Positions 21,342 through 31,390 of a DNA stretch of 64,000 bases are shown here, piece by piece. A program made the position numbers and the translations under genes. Position 1 is the first letter of the stretch. Each line of letters opens with the position of its first letter. The DNA comes from Cranoglanis bouderius (Eukaryota; Chordata; Actinopteri; Siluriformes; Cranoglanididae). The notes under the pieces were generated by a model. The model ran no database searches. It was not told the origin of the DNA and saw only the letters and a program-made list of their open reading frames with translations. The DNA is taken from contig CM042567.1 in NCBI GenBank assembly GCA_023630585.1, positions 16,718,501 through 16,782,500 of the forward strand. The letters are read 5' to 3'.

Positions 21342-21940
21342 TTACAAATTTTTCCTGCTGCGATGTAACAGGAGCACGGGTGTTGAGATCACAGGAATGC
21401 TATTTGGAGATGTGTAGTGAAGAGACCACCAAGGTATCCTCCACACTCGGTGTATGTAGCGAGTGTGGCGTAAAACTCCTAGTTGTTTACACCATTGATA
21501 AGTGTCCGGGGCCAAGCGATAAACTCCTTTAAGAGATGTGAGCTGAGCAGCAGAGTACTGTAGAGCCATGTCGGGAGAAGAGAATTGATTAAAGTTGGCC
21601 AAAAATAGTCCAAAAAGACAAAACAGAACTTGTGAGCAGTTACACAGTGACATGACCAATGATCCAGCGGGATCCAAACAGCAACTAATCGATATACGTT
21701 AGCCAGACCTGTTTTGAAACCACTTCAGCAGTCCAACGAAAGGAAGACTACCCAACCATATCAAGGAAAGCCAGCACAAGTGATAAAGAGAGTGGAGACT
21801 CACTGTACCAGATGTCGGTTAAGAAATGGAGACGAATGGAGAGGGCTCGCAGTTGATCAGTTTGACAGGATCACCAGAATCACAAAATCCAGGTCAGTCA
21901 TCCAGATTGTTTAAAGGAAAGACAATAGTCCAGAGAATAG
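21342..21940 (-). pseudogene. Probable 5' part of the outer LINE
   Basis: The minus-strand ORF 21,677-21,342 contains LQYSAAQLTSLKGVYRL, followed by an Arg/Trp-rich segment and a PVISTPV motif, similar in style to the short N-terminal leader ahead of LINE endonucleases. The rest to 21,940 looks like 5' untranslated sequence. The assignment rests on position inside the LINE and on composition; it is weak. Confidence 0.4.
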
Positions 21941-22575
21941 TCCAAATTCAAGTTCAATTTCAAGTTCAGTTTATTTGTGTAGTGCTTTTAACAATGGTCA
22001 TTGTCCCAAAGCAGTTTTACAGAAATATATCAATTCAGGACATAGATTTTAAATTTATGAATTTATCCCCAATGAGCAAGCCAGAGGTGATGGTGGCAAA
22101 GAAAAACTCACTGAGACGATATGAGGAAGAAACCTCGAGAGAAACCAGATTCAAAAGAGAACCCATCCTCATCTGAGTGACACCGGATAGTAAGATTTTA
22201 AATAAATAAATCCCTTCTATAAATGTACCAATACTACATGGTCAAATAGCAGTTGTGAAACCATGAAAATTTATTACAGTTTTTATATGAAGTCTGTTTT
22301 GTTGAACTTCAGCACTGTTCACTGATGGAGACTTGAGTACCAAACTGTTTGTGGCAATTGCAGTCCTAGCCATCATAGCATAAGTGTTCATATGAATTGA
22401 GGTCCAAAGCCATCTTTATGGTTTTTAAGTGGTACCATCCTCAGTAGCAGCATGTGACTTCCAATTGAGATCTCCATCCAGAAGTAGGGCATCAGGATGG
22501 ATCAGGCAGATCCAGAGAGCAGAAGGGGTCAGGATCACTGGCATCTCAGGAGTATCATGTGTAGCTCGACAGAAG

Positions 22576-22577
<2 letters not shown>

Positions 22578-22633
<56 letters not shown>
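22578..22633. repeat. (GA)n microsatellite
   Basis: About 28 uninterrupted GA units within the LINE 3' region. Confidence 0.97.
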
Positions 22634-22636
<3 letters not shown>

Positions 22637-23088
22637 AGGTATGCTTATTGTCCCGTAATGGTTAAGGACAGTGTACTTTGCGTGAGTGAAAGCAGGTACT
22701 CCAGCAAGACTAGCTATGACAGCATAACTAAAAGGGAGAGCCAGAAGGTAACAGACATGAGGGCTCCCTGGGACATAAGGCGATCAGCCACTCCACCATC
22801 AAACCTGGGTGAACGCGTGAAAGTGGGGAGGCGACAGCATCCAAACATCCCAGTTCACCACAACACACTATGCCTAGATCTGCTCCTTTACCTAAGAAAA
22901 AAACTATTCACAAAAAGCTTGACTAAACAAATATGTTTTCAGCCTGGACTGAACACTGAGACTGTGTCTGAGTCCCGAACACTAATTGGAAGGCTGTTCC
23001 ATAACTGTGGGGCTTTGTAAGAGAAAGCTCTTCCCCCCACTGTAGCCTTCACTATTCAAGGTACCAACAAATAGCCTGCACCTTTTCA

Positions 23089-24867
23089 TCAAAGTAGGCG
23101 TGGTGGATTATAAAAGGCCAAAAGTTCGCTTAGGTACTGTGGCACGAAGCCATTTAGCGCTTTATAAGTCAATAGTAGTATTTTATAATCAATGCGAAAT
23201 TTCACTGGGAGCCAATGCAGTGTGGATAAGATAGGGGTGATGTGGTCATATCTTCTGGTTCTAGTAAGGACTCCTGCAGCTGCATTCTGGACTAACTGGA
23301 GTTTGTTTATGCTCCTACTGGAACATCCAGACATTACGGCATTACAATAATCCAACCTAGAGGTGACGAAAGCATGGACTAATTTTTCTGTGTCATGTAG
23401 TGACATTATATTTCTTATCTTAGCAATATTTCTGAGGTGAAAGAAGGCTATGCTAGTAATATTATCTACATGGGCATCAAAGGAAAGACTGGAGTCAATA
23501 AAGAGTCAATAAGGTGGAGTCACACCAAGGTCTTTTACTGCTGCACATGATGAAACAGAAAGGCCATCCAGAGTTACTATGTAATCAGAAAACTTACTTC
23601 TAGCTGTATGTGGTCCTAGTATAAGTACTTCTGTCTTGTCAGAATTTAGTAAGAGGAAGTTAATAAGCATCCACTGTCTAATGTCCTTTACACATTCCTC
23701 GACTTTATTAAACTGGTGTCTGTCATCTGGCTTTGCTGAAACATACAACTGTGTGTCATCAGCATAACAGTGGAAGCTAATTCCATGTTTACGAATAATT
23801 TGAGCCAGCGGTAGCATATATAAAGAAAAAAGCAGTGGGCCTAAAACAGAACCTTGCAGAACACCAAACTTTATCTCAGTATGCATAGAGAATTCACCAT
23901 TTACATCTACGAACTGATAACGATCAGTCAAATAAGATCTGAGCCAGGAGAGGGCCGTTCCCTTAATGCCAACAGCATTTTCTAATCTATCAAGGAGAAT
24001 AGTATGATCAATTGTATCAAAAGCTGCACTAAGGTCAGCCAACACAAGCGTGGAGACACAACCCTGATCAGACGCCAGCAGTAGGTCATTTACCACTTTA
24101 ACCAGTGCTGTTTCTGTGCTATGATGAGGCCTAAATCCTGAATGATATATTTCATGAATGTTATTCCTATTTAGGTACGAGCATAGCTGCTGTGCTACAA
24201 CCTTTTCTAAGATCTTGGAGATAAAAGGGAGATCTGATATTGGCCTATAGCTGGACAATTGACAGGGGTCGAGGTCAGGTTTTTTAATCAGGGGTTTGAT
24301 AACTGCTAGTTTAAATGATTTAGGTACATAGCCTGTGCTAAGGGAAGAATTGATTAGTTTTAGAAGGGGTTTGATTATTTCTGGAATAACCTGTTTGAAG
24401 AAACATGTACGTAAGGGATCTATTATACAAGTTGATGATTTTGATGAAGAAATTAATGAAATAAGTTCGGACTCTCTAAGGGGAGTAAAGCATTCTAATC
24501 GTTCATTTGATACTGCTATATTATTATCTACAGGGTTAGTTAGACTGTCTTGTTTTAAATGAACAGTCTGAATTTTTTGTCTAATATTTTCAATTTTGCC
24601 AATGAAAAAATTCATGAAATCATCACTGTTATATAATGATTGTGTGCATGTGTCTGTGGCGGTTTTATTCCTAGTTAATTTTGCTATAGTATTAAATAAG
24701 AATCTATGATTATTTTTGTTATCTTCAATTAAGGTAGAGAGATAGACTGATCTAGCAGCACTAAGAGATTTCCTATAGTTCAGGAGGCTCTCCTTCCGGA
24801 GAGCCTCTGGAAATTCAGGTCTATTGCCTCTTGGACAGTCCAGATTCAAAAATGTATCAGCCAACAA
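23089..24867 (-). pseudogene. LINE reverse transcriptase, largely open
   Basis: A 453-codon open frame (24,867-23,506) starts inside the linker before RT: FLFNTIAKLTRN, then SSKSSTCIIDPL. RT motifs follow in order: VIKPLIKKPDLD, YRPISDLPFISKILEKVV, HSGFRPHHSTETAL, LADLSAAFDTIDH (catalytic Asp), GVLQGSVLGPLLFSLY (Leu for the usual Pro) and HCYADDTQLYVS, with both catalytic Asp present. Near 23,430-23,505 the frame breaks at a small duplication, and the C-terminal thumb (SRLDYCNAVMSG, QNAAAGVLTR, YKALNG) continues at 23,406-23,089. Without an endonuclease it cannot move on its own. Confidence 0.88.
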
Positions 24868-24971
24868 ACAAAAAAACAGGTACCAGCAAGAAACTGCAGC
24901 ACAAATGTGCCTAGGATTCTCACACTGGAAGCGGACCGGAAGCCCCGGCCCCGGTCAACTGGACAACTGGT

Positions 24972-25223
24972 TTGCCGTTGTCGACGGGCTTGGAAGAAGG
25001 CCCGGGCAGTGCTACTAAAGGCCACACAGAGACAGCCCACTCTGTGCGCAGGCTGGTAGATAACTGGGTCCGTGGAAAAGTGCAGTACTTGGTCGACTGG
25101 GAGGGTTATGGCCTAGAGGAGCACTCGTGGGTGCCTGCCCGAGACATTCTGGACCCCACACTCATTACGGCCTTCCACCATGCCCAAGGATTCCACCAAG
25201 GGAACGTCAGGAGCCATTCTTAG
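24972..25223 (+). pseudogene. Gypsy integrase tail and chromodomain
   Basis: Continuation of the 15.3-kb Gypsy element. From 24,973 one frame gives an Arg/Lys-rich segment (RCRRAWKKARAVLLKA) typical of the stretch after the integrase core. A deletion and frame change then lead to a chromodomain: VQYLVDWEGYGLEEHSWVPA with its aromatic and acidic residues, then DILDPTLI and a final FH. Chromodomains on Ty3/Gypsy integrases can guide insertion through histone marks. A stop at 25,221 precedes the polypurine tract. Confidence 0.88.
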
Positions 25224-25239
25224 AGGGGGGGGGGGGGGG
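25222..25239 (+). promoter_or_regulatory. Polypurine tract of the Gypsy element
   Basis: A short AG stretch followed by 15 G, immediately after the Pol stop and just before an LTR start (tgtaagaac at 25,243). Position and composition fit the plus-strand primer site of an LTR retrotransposon. Confidence 0.8.
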
Positions 25240-25242
25240 TCC

Positions 25243-25510
25243 TGTAAGAACTCATCACTGGGCTGCTATTCTCCTCCTAGTTAGCAGGGGGCACTTCTCA
25301 CCAGACCCCTGCTGAACTCAACTGCTCGTTATGTCTGATGTGTTACACCTGTGTCTTCCCCTATTTAAATAGACATGTGCCATGCCTTTTTGTTCAGTCT
25401 TGAGCCTTTGTGACCCGTTGTCTGCTGTAAGCTAAGGCTACATTAGTTTATGCTTTTGGACCATTGTGTCTGCTTTTGTTTTTCTCCTGTTTTGTGGAAG
25501 CATGGCTTCC
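25243..25510 (+). mobile_element. 3' LTR of the chromodomain Gypsy (end not seen)
   Basis: Starts with TG, contains a TATA-like ctatttaaatag near 25,360 and pyrimidine-rich sequence after it. The CA end is not identified; the sequence passes into another repeat at about 25,525. No second copy of this LTR exists in the window to confirm the boundary. Confidence 0.6.
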
Positions 25511-25524
25511 TTCTCTCTAAGTAG

Positions 25525-26035
25525 GCCTATTGATAACATTGTGGAGACATGGTACCCTGGTATCCAGATAACTTTCTGTCATTCAGCAAACACAGTATGT
25601 TCTGATGATGTCACCAGTTAGTCTCTTTTTGCCAGCATATTACTTTATGACAGTGTTGTTACCACGTCTTGGTAAAGTTCTTTTGTTTATATATAATCTT
25701 GGCTAATGGTCCAGAAACATTGTGGTGACATCCTCAAAAAATTTCACTAACTAGTCCCATTGATAACATTGTGGAGATGTGATACCCTGGTATTAAGATA
25801 ACTTTCTGTCATCTTTGTTGAGATATATGCCATTTGGATATAATATGGGAAATTTACTAAAAGTATCAAACATTTTGCTTAAGTAAGTGAACCGATGTCT
25901 GAATTTTATTATCTTTTGATATTTTTTGTCATACATCAGTGGCAAATATTTGCCAGCAAAAGGACAATTTACAACAACTACCAAACATTTGGCTTATAGT
26001 AAATGGTGATTATTCATAATATCTTTGTGAAGGAA
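25525..26035 (+). repeat. Unclassified repeat, about 230-bp internal units; inverted copy at 47 kb
   Basis: The phrase tgataacattgtggaga begins at 25,531 and again at 25,761, giving units of about 230 bp. The block ends with an AT-rich part running to cataatatctttgtgaagg. The same sequence, reversed, lies at 47,061-47,712. No coding potential. The class is unknown. Confidence 0.75.
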
Positions 26036-26226
26036 AGAGACTTTTTAATGAAGGCACAAGACTTTGAATTTTAAACTGTTAGCAGGGCGCAGAATCAGAT
26101 TTTTGGAGTACTGCCGATTTCCAACGGATGGATGGATGCTGAGGAAAAGGTAAGCATATAAATCTATCTTTATTCATAAATTTTGGCCATGTAAAGTTTA
26201 ATGTCATTCTAGGTGTGGAATGTGTT
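26036..26226. other. No gene seen
   Basis: Short AT-rich spacer before the Gmr1-like LTR. Confidence 0.5.
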
Positions 26227-26561
26227 TGTGGAGGCGGGGGCGTGGATGAGTGCCGGTTTGTGAATGGAGGGCGGAGCCGAAGAAAGTGAGTGGTAGGGAT
26301 TGCACACCTGTAGGAAATGAGACTAATGATTGTTCTGTGTTGCAGTGAGGGGAAGAAGATAAAAGGGAGGAGAGACATGCGCCTCGAGAGAGAGAGAGAG
26401 AGAGAGAGACACCTGCACAGAGCTGTGTGTGCGTGTGCATGTTGAGTTAATAAAAAGAGTGCTGAAAAGCAGAAAGGAAAAAAAAGTAAATAAAAGCATC
26501 TGAGTTTGATCAAGCCTGCCTCCACTCTGTTTTCCTCCTTGCCCGAGTTTAAATTGTTACA
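26227..26561 (+). repeat. 5' LTR of the Gmr1-like element
   Basis: Starts tgtggaggcgggggc and ends ttgttaca. It holds a short (GA)n at about 26,391-26,410, a TATA-like agataaaagg near 26,355 and AATAAA-type signals near 26,450 and 26,490. It aligns with 29,131-29,476 and with 62,495-62,838 (reverse). Confidence 0.88.
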
Positions 26562-26562
26562 C

Positions 26563-26580
26563 TGGTGCCGAAACCCGGGA
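26563..26580 (+). promoter_or_regulatory. Primer-binding site
   Basis: tggtgccgaaacccggga starts one base after the LTR end, the place and form of a tRNA primer-binding site. The copy at 62,476-62,493 reads the same with a few changes on the minus strand. The primer tRNA was not determined. Confidence 0.85.
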
Positions 26581-27080
26581 TTGAGAGGAAAGTCACCGCC
26601 GTGGAAGGCTCACCTCTTGCCGACCTCATCACCTCCCTGGCCAACCTCCATCAGACCCAACACCAGGCCCTCCTACAGCTGCGCCGAGCAGCGGATCAAG
26701 GATCTCCTCGATGCCCAGGCCAAGGACCGCCAGGTGCTCCAGGAGGGAGGTGCAGCAGGGACCACACGACGACCCGGACATGTTCTTGGAGCTATATGAG
26801 CTCTCCGTGTGGGTGTGGGGCTGGCCCGAGGGTCAGTGGGTGGCCCGCCAAGTGCCGCTCCTGTCTGCTGAGGCCCAGCTTGCAGCCCAGCAGCTGCCCA
26901 TCGCCAACATGCTGGAATACCCGAACCTGTAACAGGTGATTTTGCAACGGGTTGGCCGAACCCCAGAACAGCACCGTCAGCACTTCCGAGCGCTGACCTT
27001 CGCCGAGCTCAGCTGCAGCTGGCAGAGGATCACCTGGCGGCATATCTGGGGGCAGGCGAGCCCCACCCTTCTTCCTCTCT
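26581..27080 (+). pseudogene. Gmr1-like gag remnant
   Basis: Capsid-like sequence spread over frames: a Leu/Gln-rich leader (ADLITSLANLHQTQHQ), then FLELYELSVWVWGWPEGQWV, LSAEAQLAAQQLP and VGRTPEQHRQHFRAL. The segment agrees with the better copy at 62 kb, which also shows a SCAN-like second half. A TAA follows NMLEYPNL at about 26,930. The end of gag and nearly all of protease are missing. Confidence 0.75.
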
Positions 27081-27264
27081 ATCTCTCTCTCTTTCTCTCA
27101 CCCTCGTGCCTCTCCTTGTCCCCGAAGATGGGGGCTGATTCCCCCTCAACCCATGCCCCATACCCGCACCCGGTGTGGAATATGCGCAGCTTTGGCAGGA
27201 GAGGCGGTGCCAGGGCCATCGATGACAGCTCCATGTCAGCATGACAACGAGAGTGGGGATTCCC

Positions 27265-28428
27265 CTCGAGGATTTTCCCTTGGAGCAGTTGCGTGACGAG
27301 ACCCTGAAGCACGCCTTTGACCAAGTGAGAGTAATCGATGGTCATCCGATCCAGCCCAGTGTTGCGCTCTCCCACCCGTAGCTTGCCATTATTAAGGATA
27401 GGTTATATAGAGTGATGCAGGACACGCAGACACAAGAGAATATAACCCAATTGTTGGTTCCGAGGAACCGTCGGGAATTATTATCCCAGGTGGCTCATTA
27501 TAATCACATGGCAAGGCACTTAGGGCAGGGGAAAACATTAGGTCAACTCTTGGCCCATTTCTATTGGCCGGGCATTCGCGGCAACTTTTGCAGGTGGTGC
27601 GCGGCATGCTGCGAATGCCAGCTGGTGAATCCATCGGCCACCACAAAAGCGCCGTTGCGCCCACTTCTATTATTCGAGGTTCCCTTTGAGCGAATTGGTA
27701 TGGACCCCATCGGGCCATTAGACCGATCTGCATGAGGGTATCGCTTTGTGCTAGTATTAGTGGACTACGCAACGCGATACCCGGAAGCGGTGACTCTACG
27801 CAATATCTCCAAGAGGAATGTTGCGGATGCGCTCTTCTGCGTTATCTGCCGAGTCGGGATCCCGAAAGAGATTCTGACTAATCAAGGCACATCTTTTATG
27901 TCACGCACCCTGTGCGAGCTGTATGAATTATCGGGGATTAAATCGATTCACACCAGCATTTATCATCTGCAGACGGACGGGCTGGTGCAGTGCTTTAATC
28001 AAACACTTAAAAACATGATTCGTAAGATCGTTCAGGAAGATGCACGGAATTGGGATAAGTGGCTAGAGCCCCTGTTATTTACAGTACGAGAGGTCCCACA
28101 AGCCTCCACTGGGTTCTCCCCATTCAAATTGTTGTATGGACACAAGCCACGTGTCGTGCTTGCTGTCATTCGGGAAAATTGGGAGGAGGGACCTTCAACC
28201 AGTAAGAATGAAATTCAGTACATTCTTGACCTGAGAGCAAAACTCCACACCCTAAGTCACATAACTCAGGAGAATTTGCTACAGGTGCAAGAACGTCAAT
28301 CCCGGCTGTATATCAGGGGTGCTCGGCTGCGCAAGTTCACACCGGGAGATAAAGTGCTCGTATTACTACCCATGTTGAGCTCCAAATTACTCGCCAAGTG
28401 GCAAGGGCCCTTTGAGGTCAAACGGTGA
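27265..28428 (+). pseudogene. Gmr1-like integrase (upstream of RT)
   Basis: An HHCC zinc module near 27,490-27,620 (HYNHMARHLGQGKTL, then CAACCEC). The catalytic core starts with IGMDPIGPLD near 27,700, followed by VLVLVDYATRYPEAV. The second catalytic position reads LTNQGTSF, with Asn for Asp, and the third reads GLVQCFNQTL, with Gln for Glu; the sister copy at 60.3-60.5 kb keeps Asp and Glu. Stops fall at about 27,380 and 27,735. The tail has a GPF-type segment (KWQGPFEVKR) near 28,400, common in Gypsy integrases. Inactive. Confidence 0.88.
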
Positions 28429-28499
28429 GTCGCGGATGTCGACTATGAGGTAAGATGAATGGATAGAGGCGGGGCGTGACAGGTTTACCATCTCAACCT

Positions 28500-29130
28500 C
28501 CTAAAACAGTGGAGCGAGACTGTGTCTGTGGCTTTGGCGATGGTCGTTCCCAAGAGGGAGGAGCTAGGACGGGAGGTAAACTTAAAATCGGCGATTCAAT
28601 CCCCCCCGGTCCCTTATGGAGACCACCTCTCTCTGGCCCAAATCACAGACATTCAAAAATTACAGGCGGAGTTTTCCGACATGTTCAGGCCCAAGGGGTG
28701 GTGGTTCGCAGCTGCCCCTATCGGCTGCCCAAACACAAAAAATGTTGTCCGGGATGAACTCAAGGCCATGCTCAAAATGGGGGTAATCGAGGAGTCCCAC
28801 AGTGACTGGAGCAGCCCGGTGGTCTTGGTCCCCAAGAAAGAAAAGTCAACGTGGTGTCTAAATTTGATGCATATCCAATGCCTCACATTGATGAACTGCT
28901 CAATCGGTTAGGCATGGCTTGCTTTTATTCGACACTGAATTTAACAAAGGGATATTGGAAGATCCCCTTGACTCCAATGTCCCGGGGAAAAAACGGCTTT
29001 TCCACCCCGTTTGGCTTACACCAATTCATGACCCTTCCTTTTGGGTTGTTCGGGGCCCCCGCGACACTCCAGCGGCTCATGGCGGCAGCAGGCCGGATGG
29101 CTCCCCGGCCTGAGTCGGGCGGTAGGGGTA
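28500..29130 (+). pseudogene. Gmr1-like reverse transcriptase, N-terminal part only
   Basis: Lies after the integrase. It reads LSLAQITDIQKLQAEFSDMF, an entry segment of Gypsy RT, then MLKMGVIEESHSDWSSPVVL and, after a frameshift near 28,855, KFDAYPMPHIDELLNRLG, TLNLTKGYWKIPL and LHQFMTLPFGLFGAPATLQR. The sequence stops just before where the YxDD box should be and runs straight into the 3' LTR, so the catalytic box, RNase H and polypurine tract are deleted. Confidence 0.88.
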
Positions 29131-29318
29131 TGTAGAGGCGGGGGCATGGACGAGCGCCGGTTTGTGAATGGAGGGCGGAGCGGGAGAAAGCGAGTGGTAA
29201 GGATTGCACACCTGTAGGAAATGAGACTAATGATTGTTCTGTGATGCAGTGAGGGGAAGAAGATAAAAGGGAGGAGAGACACGTGCCTCAAGATAGAGAG
29301 AGAGCCACCTGCACAGAG

Positions 29319-29352
<34 letters not shown>

Positions 29353-29476
29353 AGTTAATAAAAAAAGCGCTGAAAAGCGGAAAGGAAAAAAAAGTAAATA
29401 AAACCATCTGAGTTGGATCAAGCCTGCTTTTTTTTTTTGCTTTGTTTTCCTCCTTGCCCAACTTTAAATTGTTAGA
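29131..29476 (+). repeat. 3' LTR of the Gmr1-like element
   Basis: Aligns with 26,227-26,561. Differences include loss of the longer GA run, a (GT)n expansion at 29,321-29,349 and a T-rich insertion near 29,430. Several substitutions between the two LTRs indicate an old insertion. Confidence 0.88.
29321..29349. repeat. (GT)n microsatellite inside the 3' LTR
   Basis: About 14 GT units; the 5' LTR has a much shorter GTGT stretch at the same place. Confidence 0.95.
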
Positions 29477-29880
29477 GTGTTGTATTTTTATGTCTTTCAA
29501 ACTTAATTTCGTAATTAAATGCGCTATTTTGTTAATTTGTGCATGAACTAGACTTGTGAGGTGGCCTGAGGTAAAATCTGAGACAGATTTTTACTTTCAT
29601 TTTAGTTTTAAATTGGCCACTTAACGTGATAAACTAAACTATTATCACATTTTCAACACTAGTCGAGTGTAAATTTTACATTATGCTTGAGCCATGACGC
29701 TCATGCGAGCTTGTTCATATGTGCTGGACTTCTACTTGAATATTGTGATGAACGCTGGGGATTTCTCTTTTTTGTTTGGCATTGGCCCCACCTATCTGAA
29801 TCTTTTCACAGCATGTTCTCTTCCCATTGATTGAAGGCAGGGATGATTGAACTCACCTGGAGTGGAGGACATTTAAGAGA
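29477..29880. other. No gene seen
   Basis: AT-rich unique sequence between two retroelements. Confidence 0.5.
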
Positions 29881-30071
29881 CAAGAGGTGAGAGGAAAGGG
29901 TTTTTGGCATGTGGGTCTTTGGAGGATTGTGTTGAGCCGGCGGTTGGCAACACTGAACTGTGACTGGTGCGGAGATAAGTACCTGGACATTAAAGAAACA
30001 ATAATAGAGTCAGTTAAGGAGACACTTGTAGGTGGTCCCCAAGGAACTCAAACAGCCAACGGGGAAATTAT

Positions 30072-30545
30072 ATGATGGCATTTGAGATAATACAGTGGAA
30101 TGCAAGGAGTCTGCTAGCAAATAGACAAGAATTGAAAAAGTAGATTGATGATTTACAAGAAAAACCAAAGGTGATATGTATACAAGAAACATGGCTAAAA
30201 CCACATCTGGATTTTAAAATACAAGGAGGAGTATGAGGAGGAGGAGTAACATTAGTTGAACAAGGTTTGAGGTACAGAAAAATAAGTAGTAATGAAATAG
30301 AAGCAGCTATTGTGGAAATCTGGTCAGAAATCTGGAAAGATATTGAATGACAATAGGTTGGTGTGTATTAATGATGGGACTGAAACAAGCGTGAACATTA
30401 ATAATGGCCAGAAGTCAGTACTAGGTCTTACTCTAGTATCAGAAAATAAGGCAAAAATAAGTACACGGAAAGTCCTAAAGGAGTCAACAGTAGGGAGTGA
30501 TCATTATCCAATAAGATGTAGAATAGGGTTGAAAGTTCAAAAAAC
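30072..30545 (+). pseudogene. LINE endonuclease, decayed
   Basis: Reads EIIQWNARSLLANRQELKK (start of the nuclease, Asn after IIQW), then ICIQETWLKPHLDF with the catalytic Glu, and, after several frame breaks, ESTVGSDHYPI with the SDH motif near 30,490. A stop follows RQELKK and another lies near 30,235. Confidence 0.8.
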
Positions 30546-30960
30546 AGAGTAAGTAAATTTAGAAAGATGGACGTTAAGGGACATAAATTGGGAAGGATTC
30601 GGTTATATATGTAGTAAGAGAATAAATGAAATAGAAAACCAGGACGATGGAGTTGAAGAACAGAATTCAAAAATAAGTAGTATAATACATAAAACAGCAT
30701 TAGAGATTATAGGAAAGAAAAAAAAAACAGTAAGGAAAAGGAAGACAGTTCCATGGTGGAATGAAGAATGTGGAGAAGCTATACGAGAAAGAAATAAACC
30801 ATTTAGGAAAGTAAATCATCTTATTTATATACAGATCTTGTCAATTATAAAAGAGCACAAGCTATAGTTAGGAAAACTATTAGAGCAGCAAAAAGGAAGT
30901 TTTGGAGGGAGTACTGTAATACTATTGTATAATATATACAATAATAAGAAGACTCAGAAT

Positions 30961-31246
30961 AGGTCATACAGCATTGAATGGAAATTTGCATAAAAAAAAA
31001 ATAAAAAAATAAAAAAAACATCCTAATGGATTATGTAGGCACTGTGGAATGAATGAAAATGTAGAACATGTTTTATTGCAGTGTACAGCATACAACAGAG
31101 AAAGACAAATACTAGAAACAAAAGTAAAGAAAGAAGGTGAAAATATGACTTTAAAACATCTACTGAGCAAACAACAAGGAGATAAAAGTATTAGAATAGC
31201 TCTGATAATGTATCTAAAAGAAACAGGAACTTATACAAGAGTATAA
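30961..31246 (+). pseudogene. LINE ORF2 C-terminal end
   Basis: RRLRIGHTALNG, then a Cys/His motif (CRHCGMNENVEHVLLQC), the usual zinc-knuckle-like end of I-clade LINE proteins. An A-rich run between has produced a stop. The ORF closes at 31,246. Confidence 0.75.
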
Positions 31247-31390
31247 GATATTTAATTGTATTTAATTTCATCATGTTTTGTTTTTCCTAAGCATTAACGC
31301 ACCACACTACAGTTCAGTAGGTGGCGGTAATGCACCAAAAGCTGGTTTGCCAACCGCCAATAAACAGTACAAGAAGAAGAAGGGGGAGAA

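Larger units (their letters stand above)
21943..24880 (-). mobile_element. Second LINE (L2/Rex1 group), minus strand
   Basis: The 3' end is at about 21,943, with repeated ttcaa/caagtt units followed by tttatttgtgtagtgctttt, a common fish LINE 3' end. A long RT ORF follows. The endonuclease is missing, so it is 5'-truncated near 24,880. A (GA)n run lies inside its 3' region at 22,578-22,633. It is a different subfamily from the outer LINE. Confidence 0.8.
17166..24963 (-). mobile_element. LINE (L2/Rex1 group), minus strand, hosting a hAT and a second LINE
   Basis: The 3' end is at 17,166 with a GAA-type tail followed by gcagttttatttatatagc. RT lies at 17,236-18,893 and an N-terminal piece at 21,342-21,677. 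A hAT element starts at 18,937 and a second LINE covers about 21,943-24,880. The block as a whole is flanked by caactggt. I infer that the outer LINE inserted into Gypsy and later received the other two. The last 80 bases (24,885-24,963) are GC-rich and may be its 5' end, which is unproven. Confidence 0.65.
26227..29476 (+). mobile_element. Gmr1-like LTR retrotransposon, both LTRs, internally deleted
   Basis: Two LTRs of about 335 and 346 bp bracket only 2.6 kb of internal sequence. Inside, the order is Gag, integrase, reverse transcriptase. Integrase ahead of RT is the hallmark of the Gmr1 group of vertebrate Ty3/Gypsy elements; most Ty3/Gypsy elements have RT first. The protease is mostly missing and RT is cut before its catalytic box. 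A related copy lies at 60,291-62,838 on the other strand. Numerous stops and frameshifts make it inactive. Confidence 0.88.
29881..31390 (+). mobile_element. I/Nimb-type LINE, internally deleted
   Basis: The endonuclease start and the extreme C-terminus of ORF2 are present; RT and RNase H between them are deleted. The 3' region (about 31,290-31,370) contains agtaggtggcggtaatgcac and tttgccaaccgcc, then a GAA-type tail, as in fish Nimb elements. A minus-strand relative with the RNase H part occurs at 62,866-64,000. Confidence 0.8.

Noticed and set aside
18929..21565. 8-bp target duplication ctgtagag for the first hAT element (18,929-18,936 and 21,558-21,565)
   Set aside because: The right copy is not next to any hAT terminus and the sequence before it does not match the left end; an 8-base match within a few hundred bases can arise by chance.
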